Positions 19,177-27,127 of a stretch of DNA of 64,000 nt are shown here, one piece after another. The notes under the pieces were generated by a model. That model did no database searches and was not told where the DNA came from. It saw only the letters and a program-made list of their open reading frames with translations. Within the stretch, counting starts at the first letter, position 1; every line of letters begins with the position of its first letter. The DNA comes from Lactobacillus psittaci DSM 15354 (GTDB lineage Bacteria > Bacillota > Bacilli > Lactobacillales > Lactobacillaceae). The stretch spans positions 125,998-189,997 of the forward strand of contig NZ_KE384474.1 in NCBI RefSeq assembly GCF_000425905.1, in the 5' to 3' direction. The translations under genes were made by a program, and so were the position numbers.

Positions 19177-19243
19177 TATACAATTATCAGGTGAAAAAGA
19201 TATCGTGATGATATACTTAACTTAAATACCGGGAGGGATAGCT

Positions 19244-20077
19244 ATGGAAATTGGGGAAGCATTGAAAATTACACGGAAGAAGTTGAATCTCAGCCAAAGT
19301 GAAATGGCGGGAGATATTTTGACTAAGTCTTATTATTCTAAGATAGAGCGTGGGATTCATGAAATTAATGCGCGAGATTTAATTGATATCCTCAATTTGC
19401 ATGGCATTAGAATTCAGGACTTCTTTGAGGAATTTAATTTTGAAAAAAACACCTTCGGAAAAAGTAACTTTGATAATTTACACAGGTTAGTGGGAAATGC
19501 TTATTATCAAAAAGATACTGATGGGCTTTTGAAAGTTATTGATGCAATAGATAAATTCCCAAATAGTCAAAATAATCGGCTGGCTAGGGGGCTTCGAGTC
19601 GAAGCAAAACTACTTTATCAAGGATTAAAATATGGTCCAGAAAAGATTGATGACGAAACAATCAGAGAAGTTAAACAGCTGATGTTTAATTCAGATAATT
19701 GGGATGAGTTGAGTTTGACTCTGTTGTCAGTTTCGCTTTCGTTTTTTAAGAATGATGAATTAAGCGCAATTATCAAAGCAATAGTAACTAGAAATAAGCC
19801 AGATAAGTTAACTTCTAGAAATCGAGAAATAGTATCTTCAATTCTGATTAACTATTTAGCTTATTCATATAATAGAAAAATCACTAAAGGAGCGGCACTT
19901 TCTCTGACATTTTCCTGGTTAAGCGAGCTGGATTCATCACCTAAAAATTGTTTGACTAAAATTTATGCTAACTATTTTCAAATGTTACTGTCTGGCAATA
20001 AAGAAAAAGCTAATCAAATTCGCCAATTTTTGAATGATAATGGCATGGAAGACTTAACACGCTATTTAGCAAGATAA
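19244..20077 (+). CDS. Rgg/GadR/MutR-family (RRNPP-like) transcriptional regulator
   Basis: 277 residues. The N-terminal HTH_3 domain (IGEALKITRKKLNLSQSEMAG, SYYSKIERGIHEI, residues 3-40) is followed by a long helical C-terminal region of the kind that forms TPR-like peptide-binding repeats. Size and domain order match Rgg regulators. Rgg proteins often respond to a short secreted peptide; no convincing peptide gene was found next to it. The next gene is an ABC exporter in the same direction behind a terminator, and it may be the target. The SD is GGGAGGG. Confidence 0.8.
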   Translation: MEIGEALKITRKKLNLSQSEMAGDILTKSYYSKIERGIHEINARDLIDILNLHGIRIQDFFEEFNFEKNTFGKSNFDNLHRLVGNAYYQKDTDGLLKVIDAIDKFPNSQNNRLARGLRVEAKLLYQGLKYGPEKIDDETIREVKQLMFNSDNWDELSLTLLSVSLSFFKNDELSAIIKAIVTRNKPDKLTSRNREIVSSILINYLAYSYNRKITKGAALSLTFSWLSELDSSPKNCLTKIYANYFQMLLSGNKEKANQIRQFLNDNGMEDLTRYLAR

Positions 20078-20104
20078 AAAGTGTCAATTTCGACACTTTT
20101 TTAT
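20076..20104 (+). terminator. Terminator after the Rgg-like gene
   Basis: AAAAAGTGTC, loop, GACACTTTTTT; it overlaps the stop codon. Confidence 0.8.
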
Positions 20105-20165
20105 TTTGTTTGAATTACATGATATTATTAATTAAAAATAAGAAAACAAAAACGGAGGGAGAGCC

Positions 20166-21731
20166 ATGATCTACCAAAACTATTCAAAGTTCAAGTTCTT
20201 TTGGCTTAACTTTTTTGGCTTAATCTATAGTACCGAAAATATTATTATGGCCTACATGGTCGGTAGCTTAACCAATATGGCTACTAAGAAAGAATTCTCA
20301 GCATTGCCTCAGCTATTCATTCAGCTAGTGGTCATCTTAACGGTAGTCTTGATTTCTAATTTAATTTTTAATTATTTGAAGGCTGACGCGATTAAAACTA
20401 CTAATATTAAGCTTAGGACTAGCGTGCTTAAGGGGATGCTTACTAGTAAACATGAAGATAGTGCGAACTTGGGCTTTTTGACCAATGACTTCAAGCTCCT
20501 TGAGACTAATCGCTATGAAGCCGAGATTCAAATCTTGTTCTATTCATATACAGTCGTGCTGGCTCTAGGTTATTCGCTCTACCTCAACTGGATGCTGACA
20601 CTGGTCTTCTTAGTTGGTGCTAGTCTGCCAGCAGTTGTGTCAAACATCTTCCAAAAGCAAATTCAAACTAGCTCCGTTGCTTGGACTAAGGCCAACGACA
20701 AGTACGTTAACCAGACTAAGCACTTGTTAGCTGGGACTGAAGTTTTCAGTTTATTCAATAAAAGAAATGCAGCAGTTGCGCAAAATCGAGTCACTGTTGA
20801 CAATCTTGAAGATAAGCTTGCCAAGATGAACCTAGCAAAAGATAATACCAATGCTTTCTTGAACATTATTGCAATTGGCGGCACCTTTCTTGTACCGTTT
20901 GCAATTGGGGTGGTGCTGGTCATTCAAGGCCAAACAACTCTTGGCGCTTTATTTGCGATTATTCAATTATCGAACTCCTTCGTTAACCCAATCTTACAAA
21001 TTTTGAGTGAACGGAATAACTTAACAACCACCAAGGATATCGTTGAAAAAATTAAGCAGTTGTCAGCTCAAGGTCAAAAGGTTGAAAAAGCTGCAATTTC
21101 TGACTTTAGTAGCTTAGCAGTTAAAGATATTAACTTGAGCCGGCAAGGTAATAAGTTGGCAAACGGGATTAGCTTTACTTTGAATAAAGGTGAAAAGCTT
21201 GCCGTCATTGGACCATCAGGTTCAGGAAAGTCGACGCTGCTCCAATTCTTGTTATATGGTGACTTCGGGAGCGCAGATGAAATTAAGCTTGATAACTCGA
21301 GTGTGAAAGCTGGCAGCTTCAGCAACTTATTCAGTTACGCTAGTCAAAAGGCTATCATCTTTCCTGAAAGTCTCTGGTTCAATCTGACCTTAGGTGCTGA
21401 GCTAGCTGAAAGTGAAGTAAGAGCAGTGTGCGAGCAACTTGACTTAGGTGACTTGGTTCGGGAGAAGGGCTTTGACTATCAGTTAGGTGATAATGCCGAT
21501 CAGCTCTCAGGTGGGCAACTATCAAGAATTGGCCTTGCGCGGGCGATTTTAGCTAAGCGACCAGTTTTACTATTAGATGAAATTAACGCTTCACTTGATA
21601 AGAAGACCGCAGCTGATGTTGAAAATTACTTGCTTAATTCAGACTTGACCTTCATTGAAATTAACCACCACTATGATAGTGAAAGCTTGGCTAAGTATGA
21701 CCAAGTAGTGGACTTTAGTAAATATATGTAG
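20166..21731 (+). CDS. ABC transporter, fused permease and ATPase (exporter type)
   Basis: 521 residues. About five or six membrane helices occupy residues 10-280 and an ATPase domain the rest: Walker A GPSGSGKST near 348, signature LSGGQLSRIGLARAIL near 445, Walker B VLLLDEINASLD near 468, and an H-loop in IEINHHYD near 500. It is a half transporter that should work as a homodimer, since no partner gene is adjacent. Substrate unknown; similar stand-alone genes next to Rgg-type regulators are often called multidrug or peptide exporters. Codon use is richer in G and C than in the flanking Rgg gene. Confidence 0.85.
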   Translation: MIYQNYSKFKFFWLNFFGLIYSTENIIMAYMVGSLTNMATKKEFSALPQLFIQLVVILTVVLISNLIFNYLKADAIKTTNIKLRTSVLKGMLTSKHEDSANLGFLTNDFKLLETNRYEAEIQILFYSYTVVLALGYSLYLNWMLTLVFLVGASLPAVVSNIFQKQIQTSSVAWTKANDKYVNQTKHLLAGTEVFSLFNKRNAAVAQNRVTVDNLEDKLAKMNLAKDNTNAFLNIIAIGGTFLVPFAIGVVLVIQGQTTLGALFAIIQLSNSFVNPILQILSERNNLTTTKDIVEKIKQLSAQGQKVEKAAISDFSSLAVKDINLSRQGNKLANGISFTLNKGEKLAVIGPSGSGKSTLLQFLLYGDFGSADEIKLDNSSVKAGSFSNLFSYASQKAIIFPESLWFNLTLGAELAESEVRAVCEQLDLGDLVREKGFDYQLGDNADQLSGGQLSRIGLARAILAKRPVLLLDEINASLDKKTAADVENYLLNSDLTFIEINHHYDSESLAKYDQVVDFSKYM

Positions 21732-21746
21732 GAAAAATTTAGAAAG

Positions 21747-21793
21747 AAAAACGGCCTCAGTCATAGGAACACCTATGTGAGGTCGTTTTTTTG
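21747..21793. terminator. Bidirectional terminator
   Basis: AAAAACGGCCTCA..CATAGG-aaca-CCTATG..TGAGGTCGTTTTT: a long stem between convergent genes, with T-runs on both strands. Confidence 0.9.
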
Positions 21794-21798
21794 CATAA

Positions 21799-22470
21799 TT
21801 ATTGGGTTAAACCTTGAGTGTTGTTGACGCGATTGACGTAAGTCTTAACTTGGGCATCTGAGTAGTGTTCAGCAACATAAACAATGATTTGCTTAACGTT
21901 AGCTTGACCTAAAATCTTGTATTCAGGCTCAAGCGGATTTTGGCCAACTGACTTGAAAAGTTGAATAGTGTCGCCACTGACAAAGTAACCATAAGAAGCA
22001 TCTGTTTGTTCAGCAGTAATTGAAAACTTGGATTTTGATTTATCTTTATCGTCAGGGCCACCAGCGACATTGAGGTAGTTAGTCTTGTTACTAGTGGTTA
22101 AAATCTGGTTGTAAAAGCTATTTGGCAACTTGCCTGCAGCATATAGTAAGACGAAAGCACCAAATTGATCTGCGTTGATATTTTGTGGATCAAAGGCCTG
22201 ATGACCACTAACTGTTTGGCTGAGGTTACCGACCTTGTATTTTGCTAAAGCAGCAGTTGCTGGGTCAGTCTTTTTGGCAGCTTTCGAAGTGCTTGAGCTA
22301 GCTTTTTGGGTAGACTTGGTTGAAGAATTGGTAGACTTCTTTTCAACCTTGCTAGAACTAATGGTGCTAGATTGATGGGTAACGATGGCTTTTGTAGAGT
22401 GAAAAACATACAAAAGTATGCCTACTACAATACCAACAATTAGCCACACTTTTTTATTTTTAGTATTCAT
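21799..22470 (-). CDS. Membrane-anchored or secreted protein with Ser/Thr-rich linker, unknown function
   Basis: 223 residues. A basic N-terminus (MNTKNKKVW) precedes one hydrophobic helix (about 8-24) with no lipobox cysteine, so it is a signal anchor or uncleaved signal. Residues 32-70 are a low-complexity S/T/K stretch typical of wall-spanning linkers. The remaining 150 residues look like a folded extracellular domain (SGHQAFDPQNINADQFGAF, YVAEHYSDAQVKTYVN). Similar architectures are frequent in lactobacilli and have no assigned role. It has its own promoter region and shares a terminator with the ABC exporter. I do not recognise a named family with confidence. Confidence 0.75.
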   Translation of the reverse strand: MNTKNKKVWLIVGIVVGILLYVFHSTKAIVTHQSSTISSSKVEKKSTNSSTKSTQKASSSTSKAAKKTDPATAALAKYKVGNLSQTVSGHQAFDPQNINADQFGAFVLLYAAGKLPNSFYNQILTTSNKTNYLNVAGGPDDKDKSKSKFSITAEQTDASYGYFVSGDTIQLFKSVGQNPLEPEYKILGQANVKQIIVYVAEHYSDAQVKTYVNRVNNTQGLTQ

Positions 22471-22606
22471 ATATTCCCTCCATGTGGTTTGAAACTATGA
22501 TTTTATTATAGCGGAAAAATGCGTGCAGGCAATGTGCAGGGATGGTGGAGAAGTGCGTAGTTGTTGGATATAATTATAGGTATCTAAGCACAAGGAAGCG
22601 TAAATA

Positions 22607-23617
22607 TTGGATCAAAATAAAGTTACTGTAGCTGAATTTCTTAATAGTCAAAAAGTTTATCCGACAGGATACTACATTTTAGATACTGCCGGAGAAAAGA
22701 CTAATCATTTTGCTGATGCGGATAAAGATTACATTGAATATTCATATAATGTTGGTCGATATAATAAGTTAAAAGTAGGCTCTGTCTTTTTATATCGCAG
22801 AACAACTTCTACCACTAAAGAAGGAAAATTCAAGTTTGATGGTGGTGGAATAATTTCAGCGATCAGTGAACCAGATAATGAAAAGAATGTAGTTGCTAAA
22901 ATTACAAATGCCTTTATTTTTGATCATCCAATTATGCAAGGAGATCCTGGATTAGAGCAGATGACGTGGGAAAGCAAGAAGAAAAAAGTGCCCGGAAAAT
23001 GGAGCCATTTTTGGAATCAGTATGGGATGCAGGAGATTAGTGAAAGAGATTTTCAAAATCTAACTGCAAATCATTTGGTAAAACCACTTGTAAAGGCTTT
23101 CTCACCTAAGGCTACATTTTCAGCTGAAACTATTTCTTCAATGATGACACTTACAATTTATCAGATGAATCAGGAGCACCAATTTGTCTGTCATACTGAA
23201 AAAATAGCTAATGATCTTAGTTTTGCCAAAAATGAAATTGTAGCTGGTCAACTTGGAAAAGAATTGGTCTATCGCTGGTTATGTAAAAAAGCAGTAGAGA
23301 CTGGAAGTAAACGACCAGAAATTATAGATGGTAAATCTGCCGGCGATATCAGGTATTTTGATAGGGATGGTAAAAGAAAAATTGTGGTAGTTAAGACGAC
23401 AATTGCTAGTTATGTGGACAAGTTTTCTTTGAATTCTGTGGAATTGAAATTATTAGCACGAAAACCAGAAGATTTTGAAGTCTTTAGAGTATTTAACTTG
23501 GATAGAAATCATTTAGCTTATGCTGATATAGCAATATATCAGAACTTATGTGATAATAAGAATTTTGTTCAGGTGCCAACTAGAGTCAGAGTTGAATTGA
23601 ATCGAGAAAAGAAGTAG
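22607..23617 (+). CDS. DUF3883-like protein, probable defence-associated nuclease
   Basis: 336 residues, TTG start with an AAGGAAG SD and a TATAAT box at 22569-22574. The C-terminal part (about 215-320) resembles DUF3883: GQLGKELVYRWLCKKA, GDIRYFDRDGKRKIVVVKTT, then FSLNSVELKLLARKPEDFEVFRVFNLD. In DUF3883 the strand normally reads EVK; here it is VVK, so an acidic catalytic residue may be missing or displaced. The first 120 residues (VGRYNKLKVGSVFLYRR, GGGIISAIS) look like a small beta-rich domain, perhaps of the PUA/EVE type that reads modified bases; that is a guess. It heads the defence island, 32 bases before the AbiH gene, likely in one operon. Confidence 0.6.
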   Translation: MDQNKVTVAEFLNSQKVYPTGYYILDTAGEKTNHFADADKDYIEYSYNVGRYNKLKVGSVFLYRRTTSTTKEGKFKFDGGGIISAISEPDNEKNVVAKITNAFIFDHPIMQGDPGLEQMTWESKKKKVPGKWSHFWNQYGMQEISERDFQNLTANHLVKPLVKAFSPKATFSAETISSMMTLTIYQMNQEHQFVCHTEKIANDLSFAKNEIVAGQLGKELVYRWLCKKAVETGSKRPEIIDGKSAGDIRYFDRDGKRKIVVVKTTIASYVDKFSLNSVELKLLARKPEDFEVFRVFNLDRNHLAYADIAIYQNLCDNKNFVQVPTRVRVELNREKK

Positions 23618-23649
23618 AGAGTTTTAAAGTTATAAAAGGAGGAAAAATA

Positions 23650-24915
23650 TTGAAACGACTGATTGTACTAGGAAATGGTTTTGATATTCATTGCGGATTA
23701 AAAAGTTCTTATTCTGATTTTTTCTTGGATAGATTTAAAACATTATTTGGTAAAGGTAAAGAGAATATAAAATCTATTGAAGAATTAGATGATATTTTGT
23801 CTAAAAAAAGGGACCAAATATTATTTGTTATCTCAAATGTAAAAAGTAGTCTGAATTTTAATCCACAAGAAAATCATGACAGCGATTATTTTAAACATTA
23901 TAAAGATAAATATATTTCAAAAGATAGTGATATCACAAGATGGGATTTATTCTTTTTATTTGCTCAAGCTTGTGTAGGTAAGGAAGTAACATCTTATGAA
24001 TGGCAGGATGTAGAATCAATTATCTTTGAAGTGGTATCAATGGCTTTAAATGAGAAGTATAGTCCTAAGGTATCTTATAAAGATGAAATTACGATTGGCA
24101 CGCGTTCATTAAGTGGTAGAAAATTATTTAAAGAAATTATTTATTACCTTTCGTATGTAGGGAAAAACACTTCTGAAGAAGTAGCTGCAGAGTTGTTAAG
24201 TGAATTAAAAAAATTCGAAGACGTTTTTAGCAAATTTATTTCTAGTCAAATTAATTTAGATTGTGCAGATGACGGATATGTTAAGAATGCGATTGACTTA
24301 TATGAAAATATTTCTAAGTGCAATAAACGCAATAAAAATGCGTCAGGAGAACGAGTAGATGTATTAAGCTTTAACTACTCATTGGATGAGGAGTTCAAAA
24401 ATACTTTAGATAGTAAAATAGATGATATGAGATTGAAATCTTGGTCTAATATACATGGAATTGCTCATCATGAAAAGACCCCATATTATCCTGCTCCTGT
24501 TTTTGGAATTGATAACCATGATATTGTGTCTCAAGTTGAAGGAAATGACTTTCGAATATCCTTTACTAAAGAGTATAGGGTAATAGAAAATGGAATCAAC
24601 GAAGTAAGAGCTTCGAACGGATACACAAATACAGATGTGATTTCAATTTATGGGCATTCTTTAGGTGAAGCCGATTATTCGTACTTTGAAGCATTATTTG
24701 ATGAAAATGATCTTTATTTCTCTAACTGTAAATTGGAATATTATTATTACTCTGGTAAAAGTGAAGCAGAGAAGTTGATAAATCGGCAGATGGCTATTAA
24801 AAGTTTGTATAAATTACTTATGAATTATGGAAAAACTTTGAGTGATACACATGGTGCTAATATTGTTACTAAGTTAAATTTAGAAAATAGACTTAGTTTA
24901 ATTCCAAGTAAATAG
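23650..24915 (+). CDS. abiH: AbiH-family phage abortive-infection protein
   Basis: 421 residues, TTG start with an AGGAGG SD. The N-terminus RLIVLGNGFDIHCGLKSSY matches the AbiH family signature (IxGNGFDxxxGLxTxYxxF). Further family marks are VLSFNYSLDEEF, NIHG and the near C-terminal SIYGHSLGEADYSYF. AbiH proteins were found on lactococcal plasmids as phage-resistance factors; the mechanism is not settled. It is placed directly after the DUF3883-like gene and before a terminator, so the pair forms its own unit next to the restriction-modification operon. Confidence 0.85.
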   Translation: MKRLIVLGNGFDIHCGLKSSYSDFFLDRFKTLFGKGKENIKSIEELDDILSKKRDQILFVISNVKSSLNFNPQENHDSDYFKHYKDKYISKDSDITRWDLFFLFAQACVGKEVTSYEWQDVESIIFEVVSMALNEKYSPKVSYKDEITIGTRSLSGRKLFKEIIYYLSYVGKNTSEEVAAELLSELKKFEDVFSKFISSQINLDCADDGYVKNAIDLYENISKCNKRNKNASGERVDVLSFNYSLDEEFKNTLDSKIDDMRLKSWSNIHGIAHHEKTPYYPAPVFGIDNHDIVSQVEGNDFRISFTKEYRVIENGINEVRASNGYTNTDVISIYGHSLGEADYSYFEALFDENDLYFSNCKLEYYYYSGKSEAEKLINRQMAIKSLYKLLMNYGKTLSDTHGANIVTKLNLENRLSLIPSK

Positions 24916-25007
24916 CTTCAAGGTGAGTGGGGCGTTTCTTGAAAAGAGAATCATATTGATAATTTAACAAGTTATCAGTCACAAAAAAGTATATTTTAAA
25001 ATATTGA

Positions 25008-25047
25008 GATCAAGATTTTCTTATTATGGATATCTTGATCTTTTTAT
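25008..25047 (+). terminator. Terminator between abiH and the mod operon
   Basis: GATCAAGAT and ATCTTGATC with a 15-base loop, followed by TTTTT. It isolates the type III operon from the upstream genes. Confidence 0.85.
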
Positions 25048-25053
25048 TTGTGA

Positions 25054-25084
25054 TTGTACAAGTAAGATCTGCTATTGCTATAAT
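25054..25084 (+). promoter_or_regulatory. Promoter of the mod1-mod2-res operon
   Basis: TATAAT (25079-25084) preceded by TGC gives an extended -10; TTGTAC (25054-25059) is a -35 candidate at 19 bases. The mod1 start is 36 bases downstream of the -10. Confidence 0.65.
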
Positions 25085-25119
25085 GATCTTATATTTTGGT
25101 GTTTTATAGGAGAAGATAA

Positions 25120-27102
25120 ATGATCAAGGATAATGAAAATTACAATGAGAATGTAAAAGCCAATACTGCATTCTTGAATGAATTAAAAGAAAAATTGCCA
25201 GAATTTTTCGGGGGGGGTACGGACCACTTCGACTACGAAAAGTTCAAGCAAGCATTAAAAGAGCATAATGTTGAAGAATTAAAAGATGGATATCAACTCA
25301 ACTTTATCGGTAAGGACTATGCGCGTCGACAAGCTGGAGAACTGCCAACTAGTGTAATTGTTCCAGATGAAGAACAAAATAATGGTGAGGGGAAAGATAG
25401 TAAGAATCTGTTCTTTACAGGAGATAACTTAGAAGTCTTACGTCATTTGCAAGCAAATTATACAGGAAAAATTGACATAATTTATATTGATCCTCCGTAT
25501 AATACAGGAGGAGATGGCTTTACATATCCAGATGATTTTGAATATTCAGATAGTCAATTGAAAGAAATGTTTGGTTTAGATGAAGATGAAGTTGAACGAA
25601 TGAAAAGTATTCAAGGAAGTTCAAGTCATTCAGCATGGTTGACATTTATGTATCCTAGAATCTTCTTAGCTAGACATTTATTATCAAATAAAGGGTGTTT
25701 CTTTATGAGTATAGATGATAATGAATTATCTAATGCAAAATTAATGATGGATGAAATATTCGGTGAAAAACAATATATCTGCATAGCTCCTAGAAAGACA
25801 GGCGCCGGCGCCGCGGCCACTAGATCGGATTCTGAATTACGTAAATTAAATGACTATGTTTTAATTTATTCCAAAAACATTGTTAAATTTAGAAAGAAAG
25901 TTGTAGGAGTAAAAGAATATCCACTTTCTGATAAATATGGAGAATATAGGTTGGGACAATTTCAGGCTTCAGGTTCTGATGCAACAAGAATGGCAAGGCC
26001 TAATATGTACTATCCTATATATTTAACTAAAGATGGACGCCTTACCATAAGATTTAAGGAAGATGTAATAAAAACTATTTTCCCAAGCCAAGTTAATGGA
26101 TTAGACGGTAGATGGATGTGGAAACCAGAAAAATTTGAAAAAGATAATGAAAAATTTATTGAGTATGATGGGAGAAATCTAAAAAGGAAAATTTATAAAA
26201 ATCCTTTAGAAGATCAAACAAAATATCAAGTTGAGAAAGCTTGGTTAGAAAAATATCCAAATAAAAATGGTACAGTTCATTTGGCCGATTTGTTAAAAAA
26301 GAAGGGGTTGTTTAGTAATCCAAAACCTGTGGAATTAATTGAATTTCTTTTGAACTTGGTTGATGTAAAATCACCATTAATTTTAGATTTTTTTGCTGGC
26401 TCATCAACCACAGCAGAAGCTACATTGAGATTGAATATTGAAGATGGCGAAAATCGCAAATTTATTATGGTACAGTTACCTCAAAAGACTTATAGTTTTA
26501 AAAAAAATGGAGAAGAGGTACCAGCTAAAGGGACAGAAGCGGCATATAAAGCAGGCTTCCGCTCAATCGATGAAATTTCTCGTGAACGTATTCGTCGAGC
26601 AGCAGCTAAGATTAAAGAAGAAAATGAACTAACCTTATCTAAAGATTTTGATGGAAGCTTCAAGCATTATTATGTTGTAAAGCCACAGCAAAAGACGTTA
26701 GATGAGATTAATGACTTTGATCCTAATAATACGGACTTGTTTAACAACATGTTGGACAATTTCTCTAGCAAAAATCTTGATGTTCAAGGAAATGCTAAGG
26801 GTGAAGATACAGTTATAACAACTTGGTTAGCTAAAGATGGATATCAATTCGATGCACCTATTAATAAAATAGATCTTGCTGGTTATCAAGGAACAATTGT
26901 TGATGAAACTCGCTTATATTTAATTGCACCAAATTGGACTAGTAAAAACACACAAGATCTTCTTAATAAACTTGGTACCAATCAATTAACAATTCAAACA
27001 GTTGTGATTTTTGGATATTCATTCAATATTGCAGAGCTAAAAGAGTTAGAAACGGGTTTGAAACAACTCGATTCTAATATAAACTTAGTAAAGAGATATT
27101 AA
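25120..27102 (+). CDS. mod: Type III restriction-modification methyltransferase Mod1 (phase ON)
   Basis: 660 residues. It is a beta-class N6-adenine methyltransferase with motif IV DPPYNTG (124-130) ahead of the central target-recognition region and the SAM-binding motif I LDFFAGSSTTAE (near 423), the order typical of type III Mod. The Mod subunit sets the recognition sequence for both methylation and restriction. Codons 31-34 (GGGT) are written by a run of 8 G at 25210-25217; this length keeps the frame open. Residues 228-233 (GAGAAA) come from an 18-base stretch of pure G and C. The next gene, mod2, is a close relative with a different centre. Confidence 0.93.
   Translation: MIKDNENYNENVKANTAFLNELKEKLPEFFGGGTDHFDYEKFKQALKEHNVEELKDGYQLNFIGKDYARRQAGELPTSVIVPDEEQNNGEGKDSKNLFFTGDNLEVLRHLQANYTGKIDIIYIDPPYNTGGDGFTYPDDFEYSDSQLKEMFGLDEDEVERMKSIQGSSSHSAWLTFMYPRIFLARHLLSNKGCFFMSIDDNELSNAKLMMDEIFGEKQYICIAPRKTGAGAAATRSDSELRKLNDYVLIYSKNIVKFRKKVVGVKEYPLSDKYGEYRLGQFQASGSDATRMARPNMYYPIYLTKDGRLTIRFKEDVIKTIFPSQVNGLDGRWMWKPEKFEKDNEKFIEYDGRNLKRKIYKNPLEDQTKYQVEKAWLEKYPNKNGTVHLADLLKKKGLFSNPKPVELIEFLLNLVDVKSPLILDFFAGSSTTAEATLRLNIEDGENRKFIMVQLPQKTYSFKKNGEEVPAKGTEAAYKAGFRSIDEISRERIRRAAAKIKEENELTLSKDFDGSFKHYYVVKPQQKTLDEINDFDPNNTDLFNNMLDNFSSKNLDVQGNAKGEDTVITTWLAKDGYQFDAPINKIDLAGYQGTIVDETRLYLIAPNWTSKNTQDLLNKLGTNQLTIQTVVIFGYSFNIAELKELETGLKQLDSNINLVKRY
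25210..25217 (+). repeat. Poly-G(8) tract in mod1 (ON)
   Basis: Eight consecutive G, 90 bases into the gene. Frame is open at this length. Gain or loss of one G would shift the frame early in the gene. Confidence 0.97.
25399..25436 (+). repeat. 38-bp exact repeat shared by mod1 and mod2 (copy 1)
   Basis: Identical to 27408-27445. It is the longest exact match noticed between the genes; a 32-bp match follows near 25582 and 27592. Such direct repeats allow recombination between the two mod genes. Confidence 0.85.
25801..25818 (+). repeat. 18-base all-G/C stretch inside mod1
   Basis: Two GGCGCC units followed by GCGGCC encode GAGAAA in the target-recognition region. No other gene in the AT-rich island shows such a run. 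It could be a short tandem expansion. Confidence 0.9.
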
Positions 27103-27127
27103 GACTAAGTTTATAGAGGAGATTAGT

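Noticed and set aside
19068-19243. Short hydrophobic peptide gene for the Rgg-like regulator
   Set aside because: The gap holds only the repeated SD, a six-codon frame and a terminator; no hydrophobic peptide frame was found.
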